Below the pieces are notes generated by a model. It saw only the letters and a list, made by a program, of their open reading frames with translations. It made no database searches and was not told the DNA's origin. A stretch of DNA of 37,380 nt. It comes from Methylocystaceae bacterium (lineage in GTDB: Bacteria; Pseudomonadota; Alphaproteobacteria; Rhizobiales; Beijerinckiaceae). A program made the translations under genes and the position numbers. The stretch spans positions 1-37,380 of the forward strand of contig WSXZ01000055.1 in NCBI GenBank assembly GCA_009773555.1. The letters run 5' to 3'. How positions within the stretch are numbered: position 1 is the stretch's first letter; each line of letters begins with the position of its first letter. Shown here one piece after another: positions 15,496 through 24,503 of the stretch.

Positions 15496-15526
15496 CGCTT
15501 CGACAGCAAACGGCTGAGGCATTGCT

Positions 15527-15910
15527 ATGACCGCTATGGTGATTCAACAAGGGCGTCCTCTGAAACTGGCCAATGTTCTCGGCTGGTTTTCGATTGCGCT
15601 AGGACTTGTCGAACTCTTCGCGCCGCGCCGCGTTGGCCGAATGGTTGGCGTCGAAGGCAATGGAAGTCTCCTGCAGGCCTATGGCCTTCGCGAATTTTTT
15701 GCCGGCGTCGGCATTCTTGCCTCACGCCGAAAAGCGCCGTGGCTTTGGGCGCGTGTTGCGGGCGATGCGCTCGACCTGGCGACCCTCGCGCCAGGCCTCT
15801 ACAGCATTCGCCGGAACCGCCAACTGGCGACCGGGCTCGCGGTCGCCGCCGTCGCTGTAATCGGGCTGCTCGATATATACAGCGCGTTTCAGGCGCAGGG
15901 TCAGCGGTAA
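15527..15910 (+). CDS. Conserved membrane protein (DUF4267-like)
   Basis: 127 residues with about four hydrophobic helices (NVLGWFSIALGLVELFAP; the SLLQAYGLREFFAGVGIL segment; ARVAGDALDLATLAP; ATGLAVAAVAVIGLLDIY). The pattern GWFSIALGLVELFAPRRVGRMVGV ... GLREFFAGVGIL ... WLWARVAGDALDLA is the same as the membrane part found alone or fused to SRPBCC/cyclase-dehydrase domains in other alphaproteobacteria. Biochemical role unknown. GAGG 7 bases before the ATG supports the start. It follows the catalase hairpin by about 30 bases. Confidence 0.75.
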   Translation: MTAMVIQQGRPLKLANVLGWFSIALGLVELFAPRRVGRMVGVEGNGSLLQAYGLREFFAGVGILASRRKAPWLWARVAGDALDLATLAPGLYSIRRNRQLATGLAVAAVAVIGLLDIYSAFQAQGQR

Positions 15911-16243
15911 GCGGGCCGTCGACGCGGCGACGCGCGGTGAGCTGGGCGCGCATCGTCTCAAGGGCGCGACCGCACCCAGAGCACGGCCAGCAGCCGGGCA
16001 GGCGTCGCCGCCTATCGCGCAGCGGATAGGCTTCGGCCCCCAACGGCGATGATCGAACGTCACGACGTCCAGAGGCGATTGCGCTCGATCTTCAGCGCCA
16101 GTGCAGTTATGTTTGGGGCGCTGGCGTGTTTCGGGCCGGGATTTTTTTGACAGGGAACAGGCGCCAGTCACTGAAGGGCGCTCCGTTCCGCTCGAACCGC
16201 CTCGAGTTCATCGGACTGGTCAGGCTCGGAGGCTTCGCGGACG
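15911..16243. other. GC-rich intergenic stretch
   Basis: About 330 bases; I see no gene. The minus-strand frames across it are Arg/Pro/Ala-rich shadows. A GGAGG lies at its right end, before the small gene at 16244. Confidence 0.4.
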
Positions 16244-16426
16244 ATGCATTACGATGCGCTCCTGGCTGCCCTCGTCGCAGGAGTCGTCACTCTCCTCGCG
16301 TTTCTTTTTTGGCCAGCGGTGGCGGATCAGCTCCCGGATGTGGCTCAGGCGGCGATCATCTATCTTTTGGTGCTGCTCGTCGGCGCCTGGATTTCCCACT
16401 CCTGGCGTCGAACACGGCGCAAATAG
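16244..16426 (+). CDS. Small membrane protein, two helices
   Basis: 60 residues with two predicted membrane helices (LLAALVAGVVTLLAFLFW and AAIIYLLVLLVGAWISHSW) and a basic end (RRTRRK), which suggests both termini inside. GGAGG lies upstream, slightly far (11 bases). No family recognised. Composition and a plausible topology make it more likely real than chance. Confidence 0.5.
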   Translation: MHYDALLAALVAGVVTLLAFLFWPAVADQLPDVAQAAIIYLLVLLVGAWISHSWRRTRRK

Positions 16427-16554
16427 AACTGTAGGGCCGAATTATCGGCGGGCGGGAGCCCCCGAGCATCGCTTTCCCACTTGACAGCGGTCAATAAACC
16501 TACTCTTAACGGCTCGCCATTTAGATCGCGATCTTTCTCAGGCGAACAGGGTTC

Positions 16555-16677
16555 ATGCGCTTTCTTAAAAAACTCCCAAGCTTTGCCGCGCCGCTTGTCG
16601 GCGTCACGGTTGCGCTTGCCCTGTGCATCGTCGTCTTCGCCTTGTCCTTGGCAGGGATGGATCCAACCCTCGATTAA
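16555..16677 (+). CDS. Very small single-helix membrane protein
   Basis: 40 residues (MRFLKKLPSFAAPLVG, then a hydrophobic helix ALALCIVVFALSLAG, then MDPTLD). Basic N-terminus followed by one helix is a credible membrane topology. AGGG lies a few bases before the ATG. It ends right at the shared terminator of the opposite gene. No known family. Confidence 0.4.
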   Translation: MRFLKKLPSFAAPLVGVTVALALCIVVFALSLAGMDPTLD

Positions 16678-16699
16678 AACGGCCTAAAACGCCGCCGTT
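16678..16699 (-). terminator. Terminator of the FYDLN-type gene
   Basis: On the minus strand AACGGC-N10-GCCGTT is followed by TTAAT, beginning at the stop codon of the gene ending at 16699. The stem is short but position and following T residues fit. Confidence 0.5.
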
Positions 16700-17028
16700 C
16701 ATTCGATAGCGGTTTCGACGGCGTCTGCTTCGTCGACTTCTTCCAACACCTCGTCAATGCTGTCTTCTTCCTCATCGGCCGTTGTGTCTTCTTCGTCATC
16801 AGCCGTCGCCAAGAGAACATGATCGGCGACCGGTTCGATGACCGGCGCGACAGGCGTGGGCCTCGCGAAACTCGTCGAGTACGGGCGCCTTGCCGCCGAA
16901 CGCAAGACCTCCACGACTTGAAATGCCGCAGCGCACTTTGGACAGATGATCGGCGAGCGGTTGAGATCGTAAAACGCCGTTGCACACGTCAGGCATCGGC
17001 GTTTCACGCCAAGTTCAGCTTTGGCCAT
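16699..17028 (-). CDS. FYDLN-type zinc-ribbon protein (TIGR02300-like)
   Basis: 109 residues. The N-terminal half has two CxxC pairs (RRCLTCATAFYDLN and PIICPKCAAAF) around the FYDLN signature, which defines a family almost restricted to alphaproteobacteria. The C-terminal half is strongly acidic (DDEED, DEEEDSIDEV). The cysteines probably bind one zinc; the role is unknown, although the acidic tail suggests a protein- or RNA-polymerase-interacting factor. It starts at the ATG at 17028, with AAGGGA upstream. This gene is one of the best taxonomic markers in the window. Confidence 0.88.
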   Translation of the reverse strand: MAKAELGVKRRCLTCATAFYDLNRSPIICPKCAAAFQVVEVLRSAARRPYSTSFARPTPVAPVIEPVADHVLLATADDEEDTTADEEEDSIDEVLEEVDEADAVETAIE

Positions 17029-17440
17029 TGAGATATCCCTTCGAATTTGGACTGCGTGCGCTGGCGCGGCAGGATGATTCTTATCGCCTTGGGGCGATTC
17101 GGCGCCAAACGGCTCTCGAAGCCAGTTCTGTGGCTACGCAGTGTTAGCACGGCGGAGACGATCGGCCCGCAATAATTCGAGATGGCGCAGTGAAGGTCGC
17201 ATAAACCGCTTTAAATATTTGGGGATCCGATCACCAGAATACAAGGCGAAAGTCGGTGAGCGACCCGGATCAGCGTTATCAGCAGGAAAATGGTCGCTGT
17301 GTTTCACAGGCCCGTGAAGGGCTGCCAAAATCCCAACACAACAGCTCGGAGGCCGAGACCGCCGCTTGAAATGCGGCGGCCAAGAAGCAAACGATGCGAG
17401 TTTGCGATCCTCGCATCGTCATCGCCACTCGCGCGACGTG
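17029..17440. other. Intergenic stretch with a GC hairpin
   Basis: About 410 bases with no convincing gene. A hairpin CCGCCGC-TTGAAAT-GCGGCGG lies at 17359-17379, downstream of the membrane gene ending at 17441; it lacks a T-run on either strand. A 64-residue minus-strand frame (17134-17328) looks random. Confidence 0.45.
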
Positions 17441-18118
17441 TCAGCGCGAGCGCATGAAGCTGAGCAATGTGGCGCTCAGGCTACCGCCCGTGAACACGAT
17501 CGTTGCGCCAAGGGCAAGCAGCGCGACAAGGTTGAGCGTCAGATCATTCGCCGCGCCGGCTATGGCGAGAATCCCCAGCACGATCACGGCCAAACCCGAG
17601 AGCGCCTGAATGCCTGCTGAGCCAAAGGCCATTTCGCTTGCGAGAATTTCACTGCCGCCAGCGCCAGCTTGATCTCTGCTCCTCAGCGACTCCTGACCGA
17701 GCACATGCAGTTGCCACACGGCGTTGCTGCTCAGGACCAAGGCCGACCCGAACGCGATCGCAGCGATCGGCGTCAGTGTTGCAGGCTCAATGCCGAGCAG
17801 CGAAAGCACGCCAAGAACGATGCCGGCCACGCCGACGAGAAAGACGACGGACAGGCTGCTGCCGCCGAATCCTTCGACGTTCGTGGTTCTCGAGCCAGCT
17901 GGAAAGATGATCTGGGCGTATTCGGATAACATCGTTCCGCCTTGAACCAACAAGGCGACGCCAAAGACGATCGTTGCGATTGACGCCATCATCGGCGCAT
18001 TCACGCCCGATAATCCAACGATGGCGATAACGACGGTGGCCAGACCGCCGATGGCGTCGATCAGACCCCCATACGCCGCCGTTTCACGAAATGCCGACTC
18101 CCGAGAAGTAATGGACAT
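17441..18118 (-). CDS. Six-helix membrane protein built from three repeats (HdeD/DUF308-like), copy 2
   Basis: 225 residues from the ATG at 18118 (MSITSRESAF), set by GGAGG 7 bases upstream. The protein holds three copies of a helix-hairpin unit: GGLATVVIAIVGL ... ASIATIVFGVALL, then GVAGIVLGVLSLL ... TPIAAIAFGSALV, then GLAVIVLGILAIA ... NLVALLALGATIV. Each unit has a G-x-x-x-I-x-x-G-h helix, a short linker and a helix with an h-x-h-G-x-x-h pattern, as in the DUF308 units of the acid-resistance protein HdeD. HdeD usually has paired units; three per chain is notable. It is the downstream neighbour and paralogue of 18265-18942. Confidence 0.72.
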   Translation of the reverse strand: MSITSRESAFRETAAYGGLIDAIGGLATVVIAIVGLSGVNAPMMASIATIVFGVALLVQGGTMLSEYAQIIFPAGSRTTNVEGFGGSSLSVVFLVGVAGIVLGVLSLLGIEPATLTPIAAIAFGSALVLSSNAVWQLHVLGQESLRSRDQAGAGGSEILASEMAFGSAGIQALSGLAVIVLGILAIAGAANDLTLNLVALLALGATIVFTGGSLSATLLSFMRSR

Positions 18119-18264
18119 GACAGTGCCTCCAGACTTGCGATATCGCCATACGAGCAAGAGCGCGCGCGATTCCAGATAGCGTTGGATTCACGCAGTCAAG
18201 ATCGACACCGCGTTAACGAACGGCGCAGACCGCAAGCCAAGCCGCAATGCGTGGCAAGGTTGGT

Positions 18265-18942
18265 TCAGTATGCTCGTCGCGAAGTTGAGTGCATAAAGCT
18301 GAGAAGAATGGCGTTCAGGCTGCCCCCCTTGAGAACGAGCGCAGAGCCGAGAATGAGCAGCGCCACGAGGTTGAACGTAAGGTCGTTCCTTGCGCCCGAC
18401 ACGGCAAGAACGCCGAGCACAACTGCGGCGAAGCCGCCAAAAATCTGAATGCCGGCGGAATCAAAAACCATTTGGTTTGCGAGAATGTCTCTCGAAGACT
18501 CCTCGCCCCCGGCGGATGCGCGGCTGACGACATGACGATGCCAGGCAGAGACGCTGCTCAAGACCAGGGCGCCCCCGAACAAAATCGACGCGATGGGCGT
18601 CAGCACCGCCGAATCGAAGTCCAGCAGCGAAAGCACGCCTAGAGCGATGCCGCCCGCGCCAAACAGAAAAAGCGCCGAACGGCTGCTGACGTTGAAACCG
18701 TTGATCGGAGAGTTCGCGCCGAGTGGAACAGAAAATCTGGCATAACCAGACATCATGCCGTTGCCCTGGATCAACAGCGTGACGCCGAACAGAATTGTCG
18801 CGATCACGGCCATTATCGGCGCGTAGAAGCCGATCAGCCCAAGAATAGCGAGGATGACGGTTGCAACGCCGCCAACATCATCGATCAAGCCGCCTTGCCT
18901 AGCGCGCGCGGGGAAAGCCGATTCACCGACCGTTATCGACAT
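18265..18942 (-). CDS. Six-helix membrane protein built from three repeats (HdeD/DUF308-like), copy 1
   Basis: 225 residues starting MSITVGESAF, with GGGAG upstream of the ATG. Same three-unit build as its neighbour: GGVATVILAILGL ... AVIATILFGVTLL, GAGGIALGVLSLL ... TPIASILFGGALV, GFAAVVLGVLAVS ... NLVALLILGSALV. The two proteins share the first four residues, length and all repeat borders but differ at many positions, so the tandem duplication is old. The soluble loops (one with ASAGGEESSRDIL) are short. A role in acid or membrane stress is inferred from the resemblance to HdeD and from HdeA/B-like genes 7 kb away. Confidence 0.72.
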   Translation of the reverse strand: MSITVGESAFPARARQGGLIDDVGGVATVILAILGLIGFYAPIMAVIATILFGVTLLIQGNGMMSGYARFSVPLGANSPINGFNVSSRSALFLFGAGGIALGVLSLLDFDSAVLTPIASILFGGALVLSSVSAWHRHVVSRASAGGEESSRDILANQMVFDSAGIQIFGGFAAVVLGVLAVSGARNDLTFNLVALLILGSALVLKGGSLNAILLSFMHSTSRRAY

Positions 18943-19013
18943 GTTCGTCTCCCAACTTCGATGCCCCCAAAGATAAGATCTAATTAGCGGCCATTTGGCG
19001 CCGGCAAGATCAA

Positions 19014-20690
19014 TCAGCGGACGCCAAAACCTTCGCCTTGAGCGTGACCGCGCGCGTCACGTGCTGGAGTCTTGAAGCGCAAGAACGCGCGGCCTCTGTC
19101 GTGCGGGCGTTCTCGTGCAACATCTGGCCATAGCGATTCATTCCATTCCATGGAAAAGATCGCAGCATCAAATCTCGGGATCAAACACCTAGTGCCCGGC
19201 CCTGCGAGAACGGCCCCGGGCTTATCGTGTGTCCCAAGACGCTCGACCATGGTTGCCGAGGCTTCATTCATGCCGATGATCTCCACCGGAATATCATGAT
19301 GGCGGAACTTGAGAACGACGCGATCCAAGGCGTTGATGCTGGTAATGTCCCAAAAATGCGACGCGTGCAGATCAATCACCACGCCTTTCAAATCTTCCTC
19401 ACGGAAATCGAAAGCCGAGTGAAAGGCCTCCGCGGTTGCAAAGAAGATTTGGCCAGTCACTTGATAAGTGCGCACAGCGCGAGTTTCGTCGCGCGAAGAC
19501 GAGACCTTGAAAAACTGGGTGACTTTGTGCGCAAAAAACAAACCGCTCAGGATAACGCCGAATATTACGCCCTTGGCCAGATCATGTGTAAGGACAACCA
19601 CGACGACAGTGCCCAGCATGACAAAACTTGATCTCTTGGGGTGTGTCAGCAGCGTCCGCATGGACTGCCACTGAAACGTGTTGATCGAAACCATGATCAT
19701 CACCGCCACCAAAGCCGCCATCGGGATTTGAACAACATAGGGGCCAAGCACCACGATCAAGAACAACAGAAACGCGCCAGCCCATAGCGTAGACAGCCGT
19801 CCCCGGCCGCCCGAGGACACGTTGATTACGGACTGGCCAATCATCGCGCAGCCCGCCATTCCGCCCAGAAATCCAGAGGTTATGTTGGCGACGCCCTGAC
19901 CGGCGCACTCACGATTCTTGTTCGATGTTGTATCGGTCATCTCATCGATGATCGCCGCCGTCATCAGACTTTCTAGAAGCCCAACCATCGCTAGCGTCAG
20001 TGCATACGGCAGAATGATTTTCATCGTCTCAAGGGTGAAAGGCACCTGCGGCAGGGCGAACCATGGCAAATCACTTGGCAGCGCGCCCATGTCACCGACT
20101 TTATGAATGCCAAGACCAAGATACACAGACACCGCCGTCATCGCCACGATGCAGACCAATGGAGATGGCACGGCTTTCGTCAGACAGGGCAGTCCGTAAA
20201 TAATGCCGAGGCCAGCGGCGACCATGATGTACACGGTCGTGCCTTGGCCCAGCAGCTCTGGCATTTGCGCGAGGAAAATCAGAATCGCGAGTGCGTTGAC
20301 GAAGCCGGTGACCACCGAGCGCGAGACAAACCTCATCAGATTGCCCAATCTCAGCATTCCTGCCGCGATCTGAAAAACGCCCGTCAGGATTGTTGCAGCG
20401 AAGAGGAACCCGACGCCGTGATCTTTCACGAGCGGAATCATCAACAGCGCCATCGCGCCTGTGGCGGCAGAGATCATCGCCGGACGCCCGCCCGCAAAGG
20501 CCGTGACGACTGCGATGCAGAACGAGGCGTAGAGGCCGACCTTGGGATCAACGCCGGCGATAATGGAAAAGGCGATCGCTTCAGGAATGAGAGCCAACGC
20601 GACGACTGTTCCGGCGAGGATCTCACGGATTATGTTGGGAGCCCACTCGCTCCGTAGATGGACAAGGTTCATCTGAACAATAGCTTTCAT
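19014..20690 (-). CDS. SulP-family anion transporter with STAS domain
   Basis: 558 residues. The membrane part (about 10-400) has the SulP signature near the N-terminus ([24 protein letters not shown] then GLYASF) and the later [17 protein letters not shown] and [22 protein letters not shown] motifs. Residues about 420-510 form a STAS domain ([11 protein letters not shown] ... [20 protein letters not shown]). SulP proteins carry sulfate, bicarbonate or other anions across the inner membrane. Substrate cannot be fixed from sequence; members with this length and motif set include bicarbonate and sulfate carriers. The last 50 residues are unusually Arg-rich. A hairpin precedes the start codon. 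Confidence 0.9.
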   Translation of the reverse strand: MKAIVQMNLVHLRSEWAPNIIREILAGTVVALALIPEAIAFSIIAGVDPKVGLYASFCIAVVTAFAGGRPAMISAATGAMALLMIPLVKDHGVGFLFAATILTGVFQIAAGMLRLGNLMRFVSRSVVTGFVNALAILIFLAQMPELLGQGTTVYIMVAAGLGIIYGLPCLTKAVPSPLVCIVAMTAVSVYLGLGIHKVGDMGALPSDLPWFALPQVPFTLETMKIILPYALTLAMVGLLESLMTAAIIDEMTDTTSNKNRECAGQGVANITSGFLGGMAGCAMIGQSVINVSSGGRGRLSTLWAGAFLLFLIVVLGPYVVQIPMAALVAVMIMVSINTFQWQSMRTLLTHPKRSSFVMLGTVVVVVLTHDLAKGVIFGVILSGLFFAHKVTQFFKVSSSRDETRAVRTYQVTGQIFFATAEAFHSAFDFREEDLKGVVIDLHASHFWDITSINALDRVVLKFRHHDIPVEIIGMNEASATMVERLGTHDKPGAVLAGPGTRCLIPRFDAAIFSMEWNESLWPDVARERPHDRGRAFLRFKTPARDARGHAQGEGFGVR

Positions 20691-20693
20691 TGC

Positions 20694-20712
20694 CTGCCGC
20701 TTGTAACGGCAG
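20694..20712 (-). promoter_or_regulatory. Hairpin directly before the SulP start codon
   Basis: On the minus strand CTGCCG-N7-CGGCAG folds 4 bases before the ATG, and its 3' arm runs into the only ribosome-site-like bases (CAGG). Pairing would hide the ribosome site, so translational control is possible. Confidence 0.4.
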
Positions 20713-21124
20713 CAGGTGAAGTTTAGGCTTTACTCGCCAGCCTCGTTAAAGGGGGAGCCGCGCGCTTAAATCGGACGGCACCGCTCTAGGGCGGAGTCAG
20801 TCGGCGAAGGCGCAGAGCTGCAGCGGAAAGGATCATTCCCGGCACTATAGCACGGCGATGCTGCGATGCAGCATCAAAATGTTTGCTGTATGCTGGTGTT
20901 TTCAGCACGTTTATGTGGCTGAACTTTTAAGCGATGCCGCTCGGCGATGTGTGCGGACGCTAGTGTGCGGGAGTGCGCTGCGTGCGGCGCTGCAAAGTGC
21001 GACGGCAGCACGCGCGCCAAACGTCCCCAAGCGGGAAGGCGCGCCGCGCCGGCGTGCGCGTAACTTCGTCGAAGATTCACCGACTGTCGCTGAGGAGAAG
21101 TCGCGCTCTCCCAGGAGGCGAGCG

Positions 21125-21319
21125 TCAGTCGAGAGCCTTACCGCCTATCTCTTCGCAAGCGGCGACGGAGTCCTTGAAGACCCAGCCCTGGCCCTTGCAT
21201 GAATTCATACCCTTGCACGCGTTCTTGGGCGAGTGACAGTCGGCCTTGCCCTTACAGCTATTGGCGCCGAGACAATGCACTTTACCCGTCGACGCCGCCT
21301 TTCATCTATCCGTTTTCAT
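21125..21319 (-). pseudogene. Bufferin-like Cys-rich metallophore gene that has lost its signal peptide
   Basis: A minus-strand frame below the usual length cut-off reads KAASTGKVHCLGANSCKG, then KADCHSPKNACKG and MNSCKGQGW, ending IGGKALD and a stop at 21125. Repeated C-K-G with five spaced cysteines and the CKGQGW end is the pattern of periplasmic bufferin-type copper-binding peptides (BufA2-like). In the same frame ATG AAA ACG GAT AGA (MKTDR) at 21319 precedes an in-frame TGA at 21302-21304, exactly where a signal peptide should be. The simplest reading is a deletion of the signal-peptide codons. Starting at GTG 21280 a 51-residue cytoplasmic form could still be made. Confidence 0.6.
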
Positions 21320-21695
21320 ATTTCGTCTCATCCCTGTCCGCATCGCACCAAGTTCGCCACCATGGTTTACCAGTCGCGGGTGGTAAAGCAAAAAATGCTC
21401 ACGCCTTGGCGATAGTATTGGAGCTATGAGAAGGGCGCCCACACAGCCGCTCTCCGTATAGGCGTCAGGAATTCGCGAGAATGCTCGACAACCTGAAATC
21501 ATGCGAAAACGCAGTAGCGCGTGGCCGACGGCGCTACGGAAGACTGTGCTTTTCGATGCAGATGGTTTGCAACTGTAGTATATTCGACCGCCCGGCGCGC
21601 ATTGACCCACGCGTAGCGGAATCTGGTCGTTCACCTTTAGAGGACGTGACGAGGGCGTTCGAGGGCGGATCGCCCGCCGGGGAGTCGATCACGCC

Positions 21696-23015
21696 TTGTC
21701 GCGGCTAGGCCGGGAGCCGATTTTGTTGACAAGATTGCCCGAAATCGGTCCGATCAAACGCGATCTGAGTGCGAATGAGCCTTGGACCGAGTCTTTTGCA
21801 GTGTCCGATGGGACGGTCGAAACCGACGTTGGAAAGGAAGTCGCGTCGCCGTCGCGCGCCCTGCGTCGACGCGAATTCACGCGCCAGGTCTTTCTTCAGA
21901 TTCATCGAACCATCGGCCTTTTCGCCGGGGCGGTGTTCGTTCTGGTCGGGCTCAGCGGCAGCATTCTCGCCTATCGCGAGGACATCGACGAATGGCTGAA
22001 CGCTTCCATCATGCGCGTTGAAATCCCCGCGCCGCCCGCGCGCCGCCCGCTCAATGATATTCTCGCAGCTGCGATCACGGCGATGCCCGCCGACGGCAAG
22101 GCGGAGAGAGTCACAATGCCGCGCCATTCCGCATCTGCGGCGGCGATCACATACATGGTCGAGACCGACGACCTCGACACCGATGTCTACGAGATGTTCG
22201 TCGATCCTTACACCGCGAAAGTCAAAGGCCAGCGCTTTTATCTGCATGGAGACAAGACGCTGTCACAGCCCCTTGTCCCAATCATCATGGCCTTTCATTG
22301 GACCCTGCTGCTTGGATTCAACAACGCCTATATACTCGGTTCGATAGCTTCACTTATTCTTATCTCCATCCTTGTCGGTCTTTATCTGTGGTGGCCGCGC
22401 AATGGCGATTGGCGGCTGGGTTTTAAAATCAAATGGGGCGCAAGCCCAGAGAGAGTCGTTTACGACGCGCATAGAAGCGTCGGCGCTTACTTCAGCGTTT
22501 TCTTGTTGGTTACGCTGTTCACCGGAGTCGCCATGATTTTCAAGCCGGCGACGCGTTCCGTGGCTGGGCTTTTTTCTCAGGTGCGCGCAGATCCGGATTA
22601 TGGAAAATCGACGCCAATTCCAGGCCGACCGCCGATCGGCGTCGACGAAGCCGTCGCAATCGCCGAAAAAATCTTCTCCGATGGCAGACTTCACTGGATT
22701 CTCCTGCCGACCACGCCAAGCGGCGTCTATGTCGTGGGCAAGCAGTCGAGAGACGAGCCCAACAGAACCACAACGTTTCGGAATGTCGGCGTCGATCAGT
22801 ACAGCGGACAAGTTCTGTATGTGCAAGATCGCAGTGCGTTCACCGCAGGGGAGAGGCTCCTCGAATGGCTCTTCCCGCTGCATACCGGCGAGGCTTTCGG
22901 CGCGATCGGCCGATCGATCGTTCTGGTGGTCGGGCTGACGCCCTTTGTCCTTTACGTCACGGGCTTTCTGCGATGGCGACAAAAGCGCCGTGCGCGAAGG
23001 CGCGCGGCAGACTGA
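21696..23015 (+). CDS. PepSY-associated transmembrane protein
   Basis: Up to 439 residues. PepSY_TM layout: first helix QIHRTIGLFAGAVFVLVGLSGSILAYR at about 67-93, PepSY-like periplasmic segment, helix with FHWTLLLG, then DAHRSVGAYFSVFLLVTLFTGVAMIF, a second PepSY-like segment (VDEAVAIAEKIF) and the last helix after FPLHTGEAFG. The histidines in each helix are typical of the family, which includes membrane reductases for ferric siderophores and metal-uptake partners. The start is uncertain: the listed TTG lacks a good ribosome site and the first 55 residues are not membrane-like. It is next to the bufferin-like remnant and upstream of CopC and HupE, a metal-handling context. Confidence 0.85.
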   Translation: MSRLGREPILLTRLPEIGPIKRDLSANEPWTESFAVSDGTVETDVGKEVASPSRALRRREFTRQVFLQIHRTIGLFAGAVFVLVGLSGSILAYREDIDEWLNASIMRVEIPAPPARRPLNDILAAAITAMPADGKAERVTMPRHSASAAAITYMVETDDLDTDVYEMFVDPYTAKVKGQRFYLHGDKTLSQPLVPIIMAFHWTLLLGFNNAYILGSIASLILISILVGLYLWWPRNGDWRLGFKIKWGASPERVVYDAHRSVGAYFSVFLLVTLFTGVAMIFKPATRSVAGLFSQVRADPDYGKSTPIPGRPPIGVDEAVAIAEKIFSDGRLHWILLPTTPSGVYVVGKQSRDEPNRTTTFRNVGVDQYSGQVLYVQDRSAFTAGERLLEWLFPLHTGEAFGAIGRSIVLVVGLTPFVLYVTGFLRWRQKRRARRRAAD

Positions 23016-23048
23016 CAAATCCGTTCTGACCGTTCCATAAATCGCGAG

Positions 23049-23618
23049 TTATCGCCCAACGAAGATCGGCATTTCGATTGTGTCCTCTGCGTTTTTCGCC
23101 TCGCCGAAGGCAAGCTTGAGGAGATATTTTCCCTTGTGAGCGACCGACGCGTCCAAAGTCACAAAGCCGCTTGTATGCGTATGAGATGGCAATGCGTTGA
23201 TCTGTTTCAGGCCCCCTTCAGCATCATATTGATAGAAGGAAAGCGCGACGGATTCGCTTCTCGCTTCCTTTTCCATGAGCGTGACGGAAAAAATGACCTT
23301 GCCCGTTCCGGGCACGCGATCGCAGAACTCGTCATACTTGCTCAAATCGTCCGTTGGCCCTCCGGCGCTCTCTTCGGAATCCGGCAGGAAGTAGGTCGTG
23401 AGATGCACGGAGTAGAAGTCGCTCACTCCTAGACATTCCGATATCGTGCGATCGCCCGCCTTCACCGCAGGCTGAAGGACATGCGCCTTCCAAAAATCAT
23501 TCAAACGCTGGTTGAAAGCCGGACCCCAGAATGAATATGTAAACATCGCGATATTGACGCCGGCGATCAGAATGATGCCCGCGAATAGCAACAAGTTCAG
23601 GCGAACAGTCGGACGCAT
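23049..23618 (-). CDS. Membrane-anchored periplasmic protein of unknown function
   Basis: 189 residues from the ATG at 23618 (MRPTVRLNLL); AAGGA lies upstream. One helix (LLLFAGIILIAGVNIAMFTY) anchors a periplasmic domain with two cysteines (C62, C99) that may form a disulfide, a beta-rich second half and a SHTHTSGFVTLD segment whose histidines could bind metal. No family recognised. It is convergent with PepSY and followed on the same strand by no gene, while CopC lies just upstream on the same strand, so CopC and this gene probably form an operon. Confidence 0.6.
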   Translation of the reverse strand: MRPTVRLNLLLFAGIILIAGVNIAMFTYSFWGPAFNQRLNDFWKAHVLQPAVKAGDRTISECLGVSDFYSVHLTTYFLPDSEESAGGPTDDLSKYDEFCDRVPGTGKVIFSVTLMEKEARSESVALSFYQYDAEGGLKQINALPSHTHTSGFVTLDASVAHKGKYLLKLAFGEAKNAEDTIEMPIFVGR

Positions 23619-23669
23619 CGTTTGTTGTTCCTTGTCCTGCACAAAACGACCACGCTTTGAGAAACATCT

Positions 23670-24170
23670 CTACGGGCGCACCTCGAACTCCCAAGCGCCG
23701 CTGACGAGATGGCCATCAGCCGAAAGCGCCCGGTAGCGCGCGGTGTATTTGCCGGGAGTCAACCGGTTCACGCTTACCGACACATGGCTTGGATCGGCGC
23801 TGTCAATCGCCGCGTCGCGCTTGTCGACCCTTTCGCCCGATGCGCTCACAACCGCCAATGCGGCAAAGGCGTCGCGAATGCCGGCGTCGTACCACACTTC
23901 CACTTTTCCGATGTCGTCGGCGCCGACGCCGCCTTGCGCGGGGGAGGTGCGGACAACGATCGCATGCGCCAGAATGATCGCCGGGCTTTGCGGCTCTCTC
24001 GCCGGATGCGAGGGGCCGGTGAGTTCCATCCCGGGAGCAGCGCTCGGTTGTTGATCGCGACGTGGGGAGTCAGAGACAGTTCCGTACGCCGCGGCGGGTT
24101 GAGGCGTCGCGCCGACTGACAGGATCGCCCCAGCAAGCGACAGTAGGCGCGCATGCCGGTTGACCGACAT
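23670..24170 (-). CDS. copC: CopC-domain periplasmic copper-binding protein
   Basis: 166 residues from the ATG at 24170 (a start at 24221 would add 17). A signal peptide ends near PAAA (residue 28). Residues 68-166 form the CopC beta-barrel: AHAIVVRTSPAQGG at its start and YTARYRALSADGHLVSGAWEFEV at its end, with H69 and H154 as likely copper ligands. CopC binds Cu(II) in the periplasm and hands it to a membrane importer or stores it. Unusual is a 40-residue Pro/Ser/Arg-rich insert between signal peptide and domain, because in CopC the first mature residue is usually the copper-binding His. The gene is upstream of the membrane-anchored unknown. Confidence 0.8.
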   Translation of the reverse strand: MSVNRHARLLSLAGAILSVGATPQPAAAYGTVSDSPRRDQQPSAAPGMELTGPSHPAREPQSPAIILAHAIVVRTSPAQGGVGADDIGKVEVWYDAGIRDAFAALAVVSASGERVDKRDAAIDSADPSHVSVSVNRLTPGKYTARYRALSADGHLVSGAWEFEVRP

Positions 24171-24503
24171 CCAGGAAGGGCTTTTTCGACGGGAGAATCT
24201 TGCCTGTCCGCTCTTCGTCATGGGGCGAAGTCCGATTCATTAATCATTTCCAAGCCGCTCGCGCGCAAGAAGTGCGTCGGGCCGCAAGTCGCCGTTTGCT
24301 CATTTTGTCATAGACTCGCCCCGCGACGCCATTCCGCCGCGTCGTCGCACCACGTCAGCGCGCGAACGGGTCTTCTTTCTCCAAGAACACCGCGCATCCT
24401 GCTCGAAGTCGCCCGACTTGAGCTTGCCCTTCTCCCTCGATATGCATCTTTTTAGAAAAGTGCATACGCCGCAGGCGCGCGGCGCGTCAAGGGAGTCCGC
24501 CCG

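Larger units (their letters stand above)
20691..21695. other. One-kilobase stretch without an intact gene
   Basis: Between the SulP gene and the PepSY gene there is only the 5' hairpin of SulP and the bufferin-like remnant at 21125-21319. Other open frames (20858-21202 plus, 21302-21634 minus) have random-looking, Arg- and Ser-rich translations and no ribosome sites. It may be a decayed gene region. Confidence 0.5.

Noticed and set aside
20858-21202. 114-residue plus-strand open frame
   Set aside because: No ribosome site, Arg/Ser/Ala-rich, and overlaps the bufferin-like remnant on the other strand, which has a specific cysteine pattern.
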